Assembly (NCBI GenBank): GCA_019421725.1
Contig: JAHZES010000048.1
Location: 1 to 11,668, forward strand
Reading direction: 5' to 3'
Source of the DNA: Clostridiales bacterium
GTDB lineage: Bacteria; Bacillota; Clostridia; Oscillospirales; Acutalibacteraceae
Length of the DNA: 11,668 nt
Positions 1 to 6,817 of this stretch are shown piece by piece; positions within the stretch are counted from its first letter, which is position 1, and each line of letters starts with the position of its first letter. Under the pieces are notes generated by a model. That model worked only from the letters and a program-made list of their open reading frames with translations. It did not search any database and was not told the origin of the DNA. The position numbers and the translations under genes are program-made.

Positions 1-75
1 GCAGAACGCCCGGTAGGATGACCCGGCGGCGGATATCTGTTTTTGATTTACAAAGAAAAAAGGATGCTCTGAACG

Positions 76-288
76 ATGGAACAAATTAAAATTACAACGG
101 AATTTATCCGGCTGGACGCCGCGCTTAAAATGGGCGGCATGGCAGAAACCGGCGGACAGGCCAAGGTGCTGATTCAGAACGGAGAAGTAACGGTCAACGG
201 CGAGGTCTGCACACAGCGCGGAAAAAAGCTTCGCCCGGGCGACCGCGCCGAATGCGGAGAAAAAGCCGCAGAGGTCGTGCAGGCGTGA
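76..288 (+). CDS. yaaA: S4 domain-containing RNA-binding protein YaaA
   Basis: A 70-residue protein that is essentially one S4 RNA-binding domain. The typical pattern is visible: an N-terminal strand with I-R-L-D-A-A-L-K, an alpha-L segment around residues 28-45 (GQAKVLIQNGEVTVNGEV), then R-G-K-K-L-R-P-G-D. Length and position (before recF) match B. subtilis YaaA (RlbA), a small cytoplasmic protein linked to large-subunit ribosome maturation; the exact RNA target here is not visible. The start is forced, because an in-frame TGA lies at 70-72 just upstream. The SD-like AAAAAAGGA ends at 64, an unusually long 11 bases from the ATG. Its TGA (286-288) overlaps the recF GTG by the GTGA arrangement, so the two genes are probably translationally coupled. 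dnaN would be expected upstream, outside the window. Confidence 0.93.
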   Translation: MEQIKITTEFIRLDAALKMGGMAETGGQAKVLIQNGEVTVNGEVCTQRGKKLRPGDRAECGEKAAEVVQA

Positions 289-1412
289 ACGTAACCGAAC
301 TTTCCTGGAAAAATTACCGCAATTTAAAGCAGGGAACGATGCTCCCCTGCGAAGACGTAAATGTCATTTTCGGCGAAAATGCGCAGGGAAAGACGAATCT
401 GCTGGAAGCGATCTGGATCTTTACGGGCGGGAGGAGCTTCCGCGGCGCAAAGGACGAAAATCTGATCTCGTTCGGGGAGGATCACGCCAGGGCGTCGCTC
501 TCCTTCTTTGCCGAAAACCGCGAGCAGGAATCAGAAATATTGCTCCGCGCCGCAAAGCCGGGTTCCCCGGTACGAAGAAGCTATACCTTGAACGGTGTCG
601 CGCAGAAAAGCCCTTCCGGCATGGTAGGGAGGTTTTGCGCGTGCGTATTTGCGCCGGTCCACCTTTCGCTGGTGGAGGCGGGCCCGGCCGAACGCCGAAA
701 ATTTCTGGACGGAGCGATTTGTCAGGCGAAGCCGGGCGCGGCGCAGACCCTGGCGCGTTACCGGCGCGCCGTGGAACAGCGGAACGCTCTGTTAAAGGAG
801 CTTTCGCGAAAGCCGTATTTGGAAAATATGTTGGATGAATGGGACGAGGTGCTGGCTCCGTTGGGCGGAGCAGTGACCGGCGACCGTCTTTCCTATCTTT
901 CGCAGCTGCAGCCTGCTTCGGAGGAATTCTATTTCGGTATTTCTTCGGGAAGAGAAAGGCTTACCGTTTCCTATGAGTTTTCTTTTTCGGAGCACACGGA
1001 GCGGCAGGCTGAGGTCGGTCTGCTTGCAAAGGATTTTCTCTGTGCGCTGCAAAAGAACCGCCGTGCCGATATTGCCGCCGGTTTTACGACCTGCGGACCG
1101 CACCGCGACGACTTTTCTCTCTGCATCAACGGCCTTTCCGCCAGAACCTTCGGTTCTCAGGGGCAAAAACGTTCTGCGGCGCTTGCGCTCAAGCTTGGAG
1201 AAGCCGCCGTGCTCCGCAGCAATCTGGGGGAAAAGCCGGTCGTGCTGTTTGACGATGTGATGAGCGAGCTGGACAGAAGCCGCCAGGACTACCTTTTTAA
1301 CCGTATGAAGGGGTGGCAGATTTTTATTACCTGCTGCGAGCCTGCTGCGGTGCTTCGCCTTTCCGGCGGAAAAACATTCTGCATGAACGGCGGAGTTCTT
1401 TCGGAGCAGTAA
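285..1412 (+). CDS. recF: DNA replication and repair protein RecF
   Basis: A 375-residue SMC/ABC-like ATPase of normal RecF length. With RecO and RecR it helps load RecA on gapped DNA in the cytoplasm. Visible motifs: the N-terminal L-S-W-K-N-Y-R-N-L strand typical of RecF, Walker A GENAQGKT (residues 30-37), the ABC signature region SQGQKR (291-296), and Walker B ending in D323-D324 with D-loop S-E-L-D (327-330). I chose GTG at 285 rather than the ATG at 252. It overlaps the yaaA stop (GTGA), has GAGGT at 271-275 nine bases upstream, and gives the expected family N-terminus MNVTELSWKNY. The ATG at 252 would add eleven basic residues lying inside yaaA. No LexA-type operator was seen nearby. 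The gene order yaaA-recF-remB is the standard Firmicutes arrangement. Confidence 0.97.
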   Translation: MNVTELSWKNYRNLKQGTMLPCEDVNVIFGENAQGKTNLLEAIWIFTGGRSFRGAKDENLISFGEDHARASLSFFAENREQESEILLRAAKPGSPVRRSYTLNGVAQKSPSGMVGRFCACVFAPVHLSLVEAGPAERRKFLDGAICQAKPGAAQTLARYRRAVEQRNALLKELSRKPYLENMLDEWDEVLAPLGGAVTGDRLSYLSQLQPASEEFYFGISSGRERLTVSYEFSFSEHTERQAEVGLLAKDFLCALQKNRRADIAAGFTTCGPHRDDFSLCINGLSARTFGSQGQKRSAALALKLGEAAVLRSNLGEKPVVLFDDVMSELDRSRQDYLFNRMKGWQIFITCCEPAAVLRLSGGKTFCMNGGVLSEQ

Positions 1413-1458
1413 TTTTCCGGCGGAAAGCAGTTCGAAACGAAAAGGATGATTTTGAAGC

Positions 1459-1725
1459 ATGTATATTCACCTTGGGCAAACGACCGTGATCCGTTCGGAA
1501 ACGATCCTCGGAATTTTTGATCTGGAAAAGACGACGGTTTCCAAATCAACGCGGGATTACCTTTCGGCGGCAACGGCGGCGGGAGAAGTGGTAACGGTTT
1601 CTTACGAATTGCCGAAATCGTTTATTGTAACGATGGAGGACGGCCGGCGCACGGTTTATATTTCGCAGATATCCCCCTCCACGCTGCTGCGCCGCGCCGG
1701 ATTTATCGATACCATCCGGTTGTAA
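1459..1725 (+). CDS. remB: Extracellular matrix regulator RemB (DUF370 family)
   Basis: An 88-residue protein beginning MYIHLGQTTVIRSETILGIF, the characteristic start of RemB/YaaB. RemB is the small protein encoded right after recF in Bacillus and many Clostridia. It belongs to the RemA/RemB (DUF370) family; RemA is a DNA-binding activator of biofilm matrix genes, and RemB acts in the same pathway in B. subtilis. Later family features are also present: F-I-V-T-M-E-D-G-R-R and Y-I-S-Q-I-S-P-S-T-L-L-R-R near the C-terminus. The start is forced by an in-frame TGA at 1453-1455. The SD AAAGGA (1441-1446) lies a long 12 bases upstream. The gap from recF is 46 bases with no terminator, so it is probably cotranscribed. 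Whether it controls matrix genes in this organism is unknown. Confidence 0.92.
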   Translation: MYIHLGQTTVIRSETILGIFDLEKTTVSKSTRDYLSAATAAGEVVTVSYELPKSFIVTMEDGRRTVYISQISPSTLLRRAGFIDTIRL

Positions 1726-1793
1726 GGAAAGCTTTCAGGCTGCAGAAAAAAGGGCGGGCTGCGTCCGATAAAAAGAAGGGAAGGAACCGTTTC

Positions 1794-2432
1794 ATGAAGA
1801 GAAGAATCGAAAAAGGAAGGCTTGCGCGCTGCCCGTACTGCGGCAGATACATCAATTACTTTTTTCTTTACGAAAGCAAGCATTACGATTTCGGCCATTG
1901 CTCTCACTGCGGCGGGATTTACGCCGTTCGGTACTCCGGTTGGGCGTCGACGCTTACGGCGCTTGCGCTGATAGCAACGGCGGCTGGAATTCTGCTCAGC
2001 CAGATGGCGTACAGGGGGCTTCCCTCGTGGAAATTCTTTTTACTGATGGCGTTGGTCCTGACGGTGATCTATGTGCTGATCCCGGTATTTATTCTGCCGA
2101 CCAAGTGCGTGGTGGAAGGAAAGCTGGGAGGATTTCCAAACAGGGAGTCCATGCCGGTCCGCTTGCAGAAACGGCTCCCGGCCGGCTCCGGAATGCCGAC
2201 GCAGGAAGAACAGGCGTTGAGCGAGGAAGCGAAAAAAATGTTTGTCGGCTTTTCTCCCGAGGATTATGAGGAACCGGAAGAAGAGAAAAAGGCTCCGGGC
2301 CGCGCTTTGAGCGAGGAGGAAGCCGTGGAAGAGCCTACGATCATTTCAACCGGGCCGGGAGAACCCCTTTCCACACAGGAACGGTATCTCCGCGCGCAGA
2401 AAAACCGCATGAAAGCACGCCATTCCAGATAA
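1794..2432 (+). CDS. Zinc-ribbon protein with two membrane segments and an acidic tail
   Basis: A 212-residue protein of no recognised named family. Seen directly: an N-terminal zinc ribbon with CPYC (C13, C16) and CSHC (C36, C39); two hydrophobic segments at about residues 51-71 and 79-101; then a low-complexity charged C-terminal half of about 105 residues, rich in Glu and Lys with few hydrophobics, probably disordered. A metal-binding cytoplasmic head on a two-helix membrane hairpin is the natural reading, with both termini on the same side. The start ATG has GAAGGGAAGGA at 1775-1785, with good spacing. It follows remB by 68 bases and precedes a second, shorter zinc-ribbon/two-helix gene with the same order of parts, suggesting an old duplication. 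The function is unknown; a redox or metal sensor or an assembly factor would be guesses. Confidence 0.85.
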   Translation: MKRRIEKGRLARCPYCGRYINYFFLYESKHYDFGHCSHCGGIYAVRYSGWASTLTALALIATAAGILLSQMAYRGLPSWKFFLLMALVLTVIYVLIPVFILPTKCVVEGKLGGFPNRESMPVRLQKRLPAGSGMPTQEEQALSEEAKKMFVGFSPEDYEEPEEEKKAPGRALSEEEAVEEPTIISTGPGEPLSTQERYLRAQKNRMKARHSR

Positions 2433-2466
2433 TTGCCGGCGAAAAGTCGCCGCGAAAGGAACCGAC

Positions 2467-2889
2467 ATGGGAAAAAAGAAAAGAAAAAAAGCGGCTGCGC
2501 CTGAAATTTCGGCTGCCGGCCCGCAAAAGAGGGCTCCGTTTTTTGCTCTGACCCGCTGCCCGGAATGCGGCAGAACCGTTTTATACCGCACGCTTGTCGC
2601 AAAACCGGTCCTGTTTGCGGTGCGCTGCCGGTGCGGTGCGGAATTCTGCTGCCGCCCGCGGCTTGCCAGTGGAATCCTGTGGCTGGCGACCTTTTTGCTC
2701 TGCTTCGGGATGATCCGGCTGGTGATCGCAGTTTCGACCGATATGATACCGGTATATTTCTTTACCGTCGTTTTTGTGACCGGCGCGTTTTTTTTGTATC
2801 CGCTGACTCTGCGCGCAGGCTGCAAAAGCCGCAAAAAACAGCATTTGTCGAAGAATGATTCACAGCTCCATGAAAAAAACGAAAAATAA
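2467..2889 (+). CDS. Small zinc-ribbon protein with two membrane segments
   Basis: A 140-residue protein that I do not recognise by name. It starts with a lysine-rich stretch (residues 3-8), then a zinc-ribbon-like region with CPEC (C31, C34) and a second cluster CRC (C54, C56), plus C61-C62. Two hydrophobic segments follow at about 70-89 and 93-113, and a polar, Lys/Glu-rich tail of about 25 residues ends it. The order of parts is like the preceding gene: ribbon, membrane hairpin, charged tail. The second cysteine pair is C-x-C rather than C-x-x-C. GAAAGGA at 2454-2460 stands six bases before the ATG, and the gap to the upstream stop is 34 bases, so the pair is probably one transcript. The function is unknown. 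Confidence 0.8.
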   Translation: MGKKKRKKAAAPEISAAGPQKRAPFFALTRCPECGRTVLYRTLVAKPVLFAVRCRCGAEFCCRPRLASGILWLATFLLCFGMIRLVIAVSTDMIPVYFFTVVFVTGAFFLYPLTLRAGCKSRKKQHLSKNDSQLHEKNEK

Positions 2890-2939
2890 TGGCCCTTATA
2901 AGCCCGTAGAGCTGTTTTTAAAGAAATTTTGAAAAAACT

Positions 2940-2968
2940 TTGGAAACCGCCTGAAAATGTGCTATAAT
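2940..2968 (+). promoter_or_regulatory. Predicted sigma-A promoter of gyrB with extended -10
   Basis: A consensus -10 TATAAT at 2963-2968 is preceded by the extended element TG-C (2960-2962). A 4-of-6 match to the -35 (TTGGAA, 2940-2945) sits at the ideal 17-base spacing. The A/T-rich stretch before the -35 (about 2915-2940) could act as an UP-like element. The predicted start of transcription is near 2975, giving a leader of about 63 bases before gyrB. It gives gyrB transcription independent of the upstream recF group. Confidence 0.85.
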
Positions 2969-2993
2969 AAACGCAGAAGGCTGTTTTTGAAAA

Positions 2994-3017
2994 TCGCCGC
3001 CGAACCCCGGCGGGCGA
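2994..3017 (+). promoter_or_regulatory. Stable hairpin in the gyrB leader just upstream of the SD
   Basis: Bases 2994-3002 (TCGCCGCCG) pair with 3008-3017 across a 5-base loop (AACCC). This gives nine pairs, eight of them G-C, with one bulged G at 3014. No T-run follows, so it is not a terminator. The SD begins nine bases later at 3026. It may affect gyrB mRNA stability or ribosome access; the role is inference. Confidence 0.6.
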
Positions 3018-3037
3018 AAGAATCTGGAGGGGTCCTT

Positions 3038-4984
3038 TTGGATAACAATCCTACTACTCATACCGACGCCGCTTACGGTGCGGAACAAATTCAGGTGCTC
3101 GAAGGGCTTGAAGCAGTCCGGAAACGCCCCGGCATGTATATCGGCTCCACAGGCCCGCGCGGTCTGCATCATCTTGTTTATGAAATTGTAGATAATTCCA
3201 TCGACGAAGCTCTGGCAGGCTATTGCGACAAAATCGACGTCGTGATCGAGCCGGGGAACGTGATCAGCGTAATTGACAACGGGCGCGGCATTCCGGTCGG
3301 AAGGCAGGAAAAAACAGGGCTGCCTGCGGTCACAGTTGTGTTTACCATTCTGCATGCCGGCGGAAAATTCGGCGGCGGCGGGTACAAGGTTTCCGGCGGT
3401 CTGCACGGCGTGGGCGCTTCGGTCGTCAATGCGCTGAGCGAATGGCTGGAGGTGGAGGTCTATCATGAAGGGAGCGTTTATTTTCAGCGGTTTGAACGCG
3501 GAAACGCCGTCTGTGATCTGCACGTCACCGGAGCTACCGACAAAACCGGGACGCACGTCACCTTTAAGCCGGACGGGGAGATCTTTACCGAAACGCTGGT
3601 GTATGAATACGAAATCCTTGCGCAGCGCCTGCGCGAACAGGCTTTTCTGAACGCCGGAATCCACATTGAGCTGCGTGACGAGCGCAACCCGGACGAAATT
3701 CGAAAAGAAAATTACTGCTATCAGGGCGGCTTGAGCAGCTATGTGGATTACATTCATAAAAAACGCGGGCTTGAGGTGCTCCACCCCGATATTCTGCATT
3801 TTTTTGCCGAGGCTGCCGACCATAATTCCACCGCGGAGATCGCGATGCAGTATAACGACAGCTACAATGAACTGATCATTTCTTTTGCCAACAATATTCA
3901 TACGACCGACGGCGGCACGCACGAAGAAGGCTTTAAGCGCGCGTTGACCCGTGTGATGAACGATTATGCCAGAAAGTACGGCATTTTGAAGGAAAGCGAC
4001 AAAAATCTCAGCGGCGAGGATGTGCGCGAAGGGCTTACCGCGATCATCAGTATCAAGATCAAGGAAGCACAGTTTGAAGGGCAGACAAAGGCGCGCCTGG
4101 GCAATACGGAGATCCGCGCCCTGGTGGATAAGACCCTTTCGGAAAAGCTTTCGGCATATCTGGAGGAAAACCCCGCAACGGCGCGAGCTATTTTTGACAA
4201 GGCGCTGACCGCCGCGCGCGCGCGCGAAGCGGCAAAAAAAGCCCGCGAGCTTGTACAGCGCAAATCGGCGATGGAATCGGCGTCGCTGCCGGGAAAGCTG
4301 GCGGATTGTCAGTCCCGCGATGTAAACGAGACCGAGATCTACATCGTAGAGGGCGATTCCGCAGGCGGCTCCGCCAAAGGAGGACGCGACCGCCGCTTTC
4401 AGGCGATCCTGCCGCTCTGGGGCAAAATGCTCAACGTGGAAAAAGCGCGGCTGGACCGCGTTTACGGCAACGATAAGCTGATGCCGGTCATTACGGCGCT
4501 CGGCACGGGGATCGGCGACGATTTTAACATTGAAAAGCTGCGTTACGGCAAGGTCATCATTATGGCGGATGCCGATGTTGACGGTTCTCATATCCGCACG
4601 CTGCTGCTGACGTTCTTCTTCCGCTTTATGCGTCCGCTGATCGAACAGGGGCACGTTTACCTTGCACAGCCCCCGCTTTATAAGCTCAGCAAAGGGAAAA
4701 AGCATCTTTACGCCTATACGGACGCCCAGAGGGACAGAATTATTCAGGAGCTTGGCGGCAGCGCGGCGATTCAGCGCTACAAAGGTCTTGGTGAAATGGA
4801 CCCGCACCAGCTGTGGGAAACGACGATGGACCCGGCGACCCGCACGATGATGCGTGTGGAGCTTTCGGATGAGGATCTTGCTTCCGCCGACGAAACCTTT
4901 ACGATCTTGATGGGCGACAAGGTGGAACCGCGCAGAGAATTTATTGAGCAGAACGCCAAATATGCGGGAGAATTGGATATTTGA
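3038..4984 (+). CDS. gyrB: DNA gyrase subunit B
   Basis: A 648-residue ATPase subunit of DNA gyrase. It pairs with GyrA to introduce negative supercoils using ATP. GHKL ATPase motifs: E-I-V-D-N-S-I-D-E with N53, D-N-G-R-G-I-P with D80, and the G-G-L-H-G-V-G-A lid. TOPRIM motifs: EGDSAGGSAKGGRDRRFQ (E438, D440) and the metal-binding DADVDG (D511, D513, D515), then QRYKGLGEM. The length fits the Gram-positive form without the enterobacterial insertion. The start is TTG 3038: GGAGG at 3026-3030 lies seven bases upstream, and the product begins MDNNPTTHTDAAYGAEQIQV. An in-frame ATG at 2957 lies inside the promoter and cannot be the main start. One oddity is W461 in LPLWGKMLN, where bacteria usually have Lys or Arg. 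The next gene's SD follows the stop immediately. Confidence 0.98.
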   Translation: MDNNPTTHTDAAYGAEQIQVLEGLEAVRKRPGMYIGSTGPRGLHHLVYEIVDNSIDEALAGYCDKIDVVIEPGNVISVIDNGRGIPVGRQEKTGLPAVTVVFTILHAGGKFGGGGYKVSGGLHGVGASVVNALSEWLEVEVYHEGSVYFQRFERGNAVCDLHVTGATDKTGTHVTFKPDGEIFTETLVYEYEILAQRLREQAFLNAGIHIELRDERNPDEIRKENYCYQGGLSSYVDYIHKKRGLEVLHPDILHFFAEAADHNSTAEIAMQYNDSYNELIISFANNIHTTDGGTHEEGFKRALTRVMNDYARKYGILKESDKNLSGEDVREGLTAIISIKIKEAQFEGQTKARLGNTEIRALVDKTLSEKLSAYLEENPATARAIFDKALTAARAREAAKKARELVQRKSAMESASLPGKLADCQSRDVNETEIYIVEGDSAGGSAKGGRDRRFQAILPLWGKMLNVEKARLDRVYGNDKLMPVITALGTGIGDDFNIEKLRYGKVIIMADADVDGSHIRTLLLTFFFRFMRPLIEQGHVYLAQPPLYKLSKGKKHLYAYTDAQRDRIIQELGGSAAIQRYKGLGEMDPHQLWETTMDPATRTMMRVELSDEDLASADETFTILMGDKVEPRREFIEQNAKYAGELDI

Positions 4985-5001
4985 CGCTTTCGGAGGTTTT
5001 C

Positions 5002-5571
5002 ATGGAAGAACGCGAAAAAAATTTTGCCGGGCAACAGCCCGCTGAGGAAACCCCGGCGGAAGAAAAGCTCCGCTTTTACCTGACAGAGGAGCAGCTTTAC
5101 CGGGCAATGAGATCCCGCGGTATTTTTCGTACGCAGGGAGCCCGGGCCATTGTGCAGACGACGCTGCTTGCGGTGCTCGGTGTGGGCTTTTTTATTTCAT
5201 ACTTTTGTTATCGGGACGGCAGCGGGCTTTTTCTCGGAATCGTCAGCTTTGCGGTGATCGCAATGATCTGGCTGGTGCCCTGGCTCGGACTGCGTTCCCG
5301 CGCCCGCAGAGCAGCCCCGAAGCAGGAGGTCTGCGTTGCGCTTGCACCGGAGCATCTGACGGTCGGTGAGGGCGGCGGCATGTGGGAATTTCCGCTGGAC
5401 GGCTCCGGATTTTGCTGGCAGACAGAGGAGCTTTTACTGCTGGAGACCTCGTTCGGCCGCATGACGGTGATCCCTAAAAGCGCTTTTTCCGCGGAGCAGT
5501 GGGAACGCTGGTTTCCCCTGATCGCGCAGAAGACCTCTCCGGAAAAACCAAAGCGCAGAAGAAAGCCGTAA
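5002..5571 (+). CDS. YcxB-like two-helix membrane protein (unit A)
   Basis: A 189-residue protein with YcxB-like layout. It has a polar N-terminus with a short strand (K-L-R-F-Y-L-T-E-E-Q), two membrane segments at about residues 50-70 and 76-95, an Arg-rich cytoplasmic stop, then a beta-rich C-terminal domain. That domain runs V-C-V-A-L-A-P-E-H-L-T-V, then E-L-L-L-L-E, R-M-T-V-I-P-K-S-A-F and a closing helix E-Q-W-E-R-W-F. The I-P-K-x-x-F ending is typical of YcxB-like proteins. ATG 5002 has CGGAGG at 4991-4996; TTG 4981 overlaps the gyrB stop and is less likely. It lies 17 bases after gyrB, so it is almost surely cotranscribed with it. The family has no established biochemical function. The assignment rests on architecture and a few motifs, not on a database match. 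Confidence 0.8.
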   Translation: MEEREKNFAGQQPAEETPAEEKLRFYLTEEQLYRAMRSRGIFRTQGARAIVQTTLLAVLGVGFFISYFCYRDGSGLFLGIVSFAVIAMIWLVPWLGLRSRARRAAPKQEVCVALAPEHLTVGEGGGMWEFPLDGSGFCWQTEELLLLETSFGRMTVIPKSAFSAEQWERWFPLIAQKTSPEKPKRRRKP

Positions 5572-5615
5572 GGCAGCGCCCACCGGGCGTTCAACGGCGC
5601 GGAAAGGAGAAAACA

Positions 5616-6185
5616 ATGGCATCGTTTTATGACAAACCGCTGTTCACGGCAACACAGCTGCTTTCTCCCGACGAATTTGAGGACAATTGGATGATCCGAG
5701 AAAAGGCAGTTGGCCGGCTGAAATATCAAAAGCTTTTTCTGGGCGTGCTGACGGTATTGAGTCTGTTTTTTCTTTCCTTTGCTCTGCCGGATCTGGCAAA
5801 CGGCCGCTGGATGCGCTCGATTGCGGCGTTGACCTATGTGCTGTTCTGCATCTGCATGGCGGCGTACGAATCAATGATCCTTCCGCAGCGGGTGAAGATG
5901 GAGGCGGTGAGAATGTACCGCACGAACCGGCTGTTGCAGAGCGAAACGCAGCTTACGGTGACGCGGGACGGCTATACGCTGAAAAACCGCTACGAAACGC
6001 GGACGGGGTATTGGTCAGAGACGGCGTTTTGCGCCGAAACGGAGCGGAGCTTTGTTTTTTGCGGCGGACGGGAACGGGATCCGCTGATCATTTTGAAGGA
6101 TGTGATTCCGGCGGAGGAACGCGAACATTTTTCGGAGAAAATGCAGGAAACCTTTTCCGGGCGTTACCGCCGCCTGAAGCTGTGA
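5616..6185 (+). CDS. YcxB-like two-helix membrane protein (unit B)
   Basis: A 189-residue protein with the same plan as its upstream neighbour. It has an N-terminal strand region (L-F-T-A-T-Q-L-L-S-P-D-E-F), membrane segments at about 38-57 and 67-84, a basic stretch, then a soluble beta-rich domain. That domain includes T-V-T-R-D-G-Y-T-L-K-N, Y-W-S-E-T-A-F and P-L-I-I-L-K-D-V-I-P, with a final helix E-E-R-E-H-F. The T-R-D-G-Y-T-L strand followed by a Trp is the best YcxB-like signal. The start is ATG 5616 with GGAAAGGAGA ending five bases upstream. The frame is open further back to 5499, but that extension overlaps the preceding gene. The gap to the previous stop is 44 bases. Sequence similarity to units A, C and D is low by eye, so divergence is old. 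The function is unknown. Confidence 0.78.
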   Translation: MASFYDKPLFTATQLLSPDEFEDNWMIREKAVGRLKYQKLFLGVLTVLSLFFLSFALPDLANGRWMRSIAALTYVLFCICMAAYESMILPQRVKMEAVRMYRTNRLLQSETQLTVTRDGYTLKNRYETRTGYWSETAFCAETERSFVFCGGRERDPLIILKDVIPAEEREHFSEKMQETFSGRYRRLKL

Positions 6186-6206
6186 CGTGAAAAAGGGGGT
6201 GCCCGC

Positions 6207-6758
6207 TTGGAAGCGCCAATTGTTTCATTTACATTTTTGACCACAAAGGAAGATTACTGCTGCTACCGGCTGGACTGCGTGCGGCTCAGCTGCGGAAAGC
6301 GTGACCGAACTGCGCTGACGCTGATCGGGATCGCGCTGATTCTTGGCGGAGCGGCAGGAGCAATGCTGTTTTCGCACAATTTGCTTAATTATATTGCGTG
6401 GGGTATTTGCACCGCGACGGGCTTTTTTGCGGCAGGGTATTTTTCACTGTTTGAGCCGCTGCTGGTCACGCGCCGCGCACAAAAGGAATACGCGCAGATT
6501 TGCGGCAAGCTTTCGGCGCAGACCGTGGAGCTGTGCGAAACGGGAGTGCACATCAAAAACGACCGCTGCGACGGATTTTACCCTTATGAGATTTTGCACC
6601 GGTGTATTCGCACAGAGCATTTTATGATCCTCTTTTTTGGCGTGGGGGATTCGGTTTTCGTGGCGCTTCGAACGGCAGGCCCCGAGGAACAGGAACGTGC
6701 GGTCTCCGTTCTGCGACGGCAGCTGGGAAAGAAATATGTCGATCCGTCGGCCACATGA
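6207..6758 (+). CDS. YcxB-like two-helix membrane protein (unit C)
   Basis: A 183-residue protein with an N-terminal strand (I-V-S-F-T-F-L-T-T-K-E-D-Y), membrane segments at about 36-56 and 60-82, a basic stretch, and a C-terminal domain. The C-terminal domain includes V-E-L-C-E-T-G-V-H-I-K-N, Y-P-Y-E-I-L-H-R-C, F-M-I-L-F-F-G-V and a terminal helix (E-E-Q-E-R-A-V-S-V-L-R-R). The E-T-G-V-H-I-K strand and the hydrophobic F-M-I-L-F-F strand match the YcxB-like pattern. It starts at TTG 6207 with AAAAGGGGG (6191-6199) seven bases before; no suitable in-frame ATG lies near. It is 21 bases from unit B. Cysteine is notably frequent in the first 30 residues (C18, C19, C24, C29), without a zinc-ribbon pattern. 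The function is unknown. Confidence 0.76.
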   Translation: MEAPIVSFTFLTTKEDYCCYRLDCVRLSCGKRDRTALTLIGIALILGGAAGAMLFSHNLLNYIAWGICTATGFFAAGYFSLFEPLLVTRRAQKEYAQICGKLSAQTVELCETGVHIKNDRCDGFYPYEILHRCIRTEHFMILFFGVGDSVFVALRTAGPEEQERAVSVLRRQLGKKYVDPSAT

Positions 6759-6817
6759 TGCGGCCTTGTTGAGCGAACGGGAGCGCCGGGCCGGAAAAGG
6801 CTTTTCGGTGAGATACG

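Noticed and set aside
1..75. Possible tail of dnaN at the left edge
   Set aside because: dnaN is expected here, but the short frames that end at 15 or 21 show no recognisable DnaN C-terminus, so I do not assign it.
792..1460. 222-residue minus-strand frame over recF
   Set aside because: It overlaps the recF Walker B and signature region completely, and no protein features are visible.
2890..2912. CTTATAAG palindrome after the second zinc-ribbon gene as a terminator
   Set aside because: The stem is only four A/T-rich pairs per arm with no proper T-run directly after; it is too weak to call.
2918..4807. 629-residue open frame on the minus strand opposite gyrB
   Set aside because: It mirrors the conserved gyrB coding frame, has no SD or family motifs, and is rich in His/Arg/Gln as expected for an antisense shadow of GC-rich coding.
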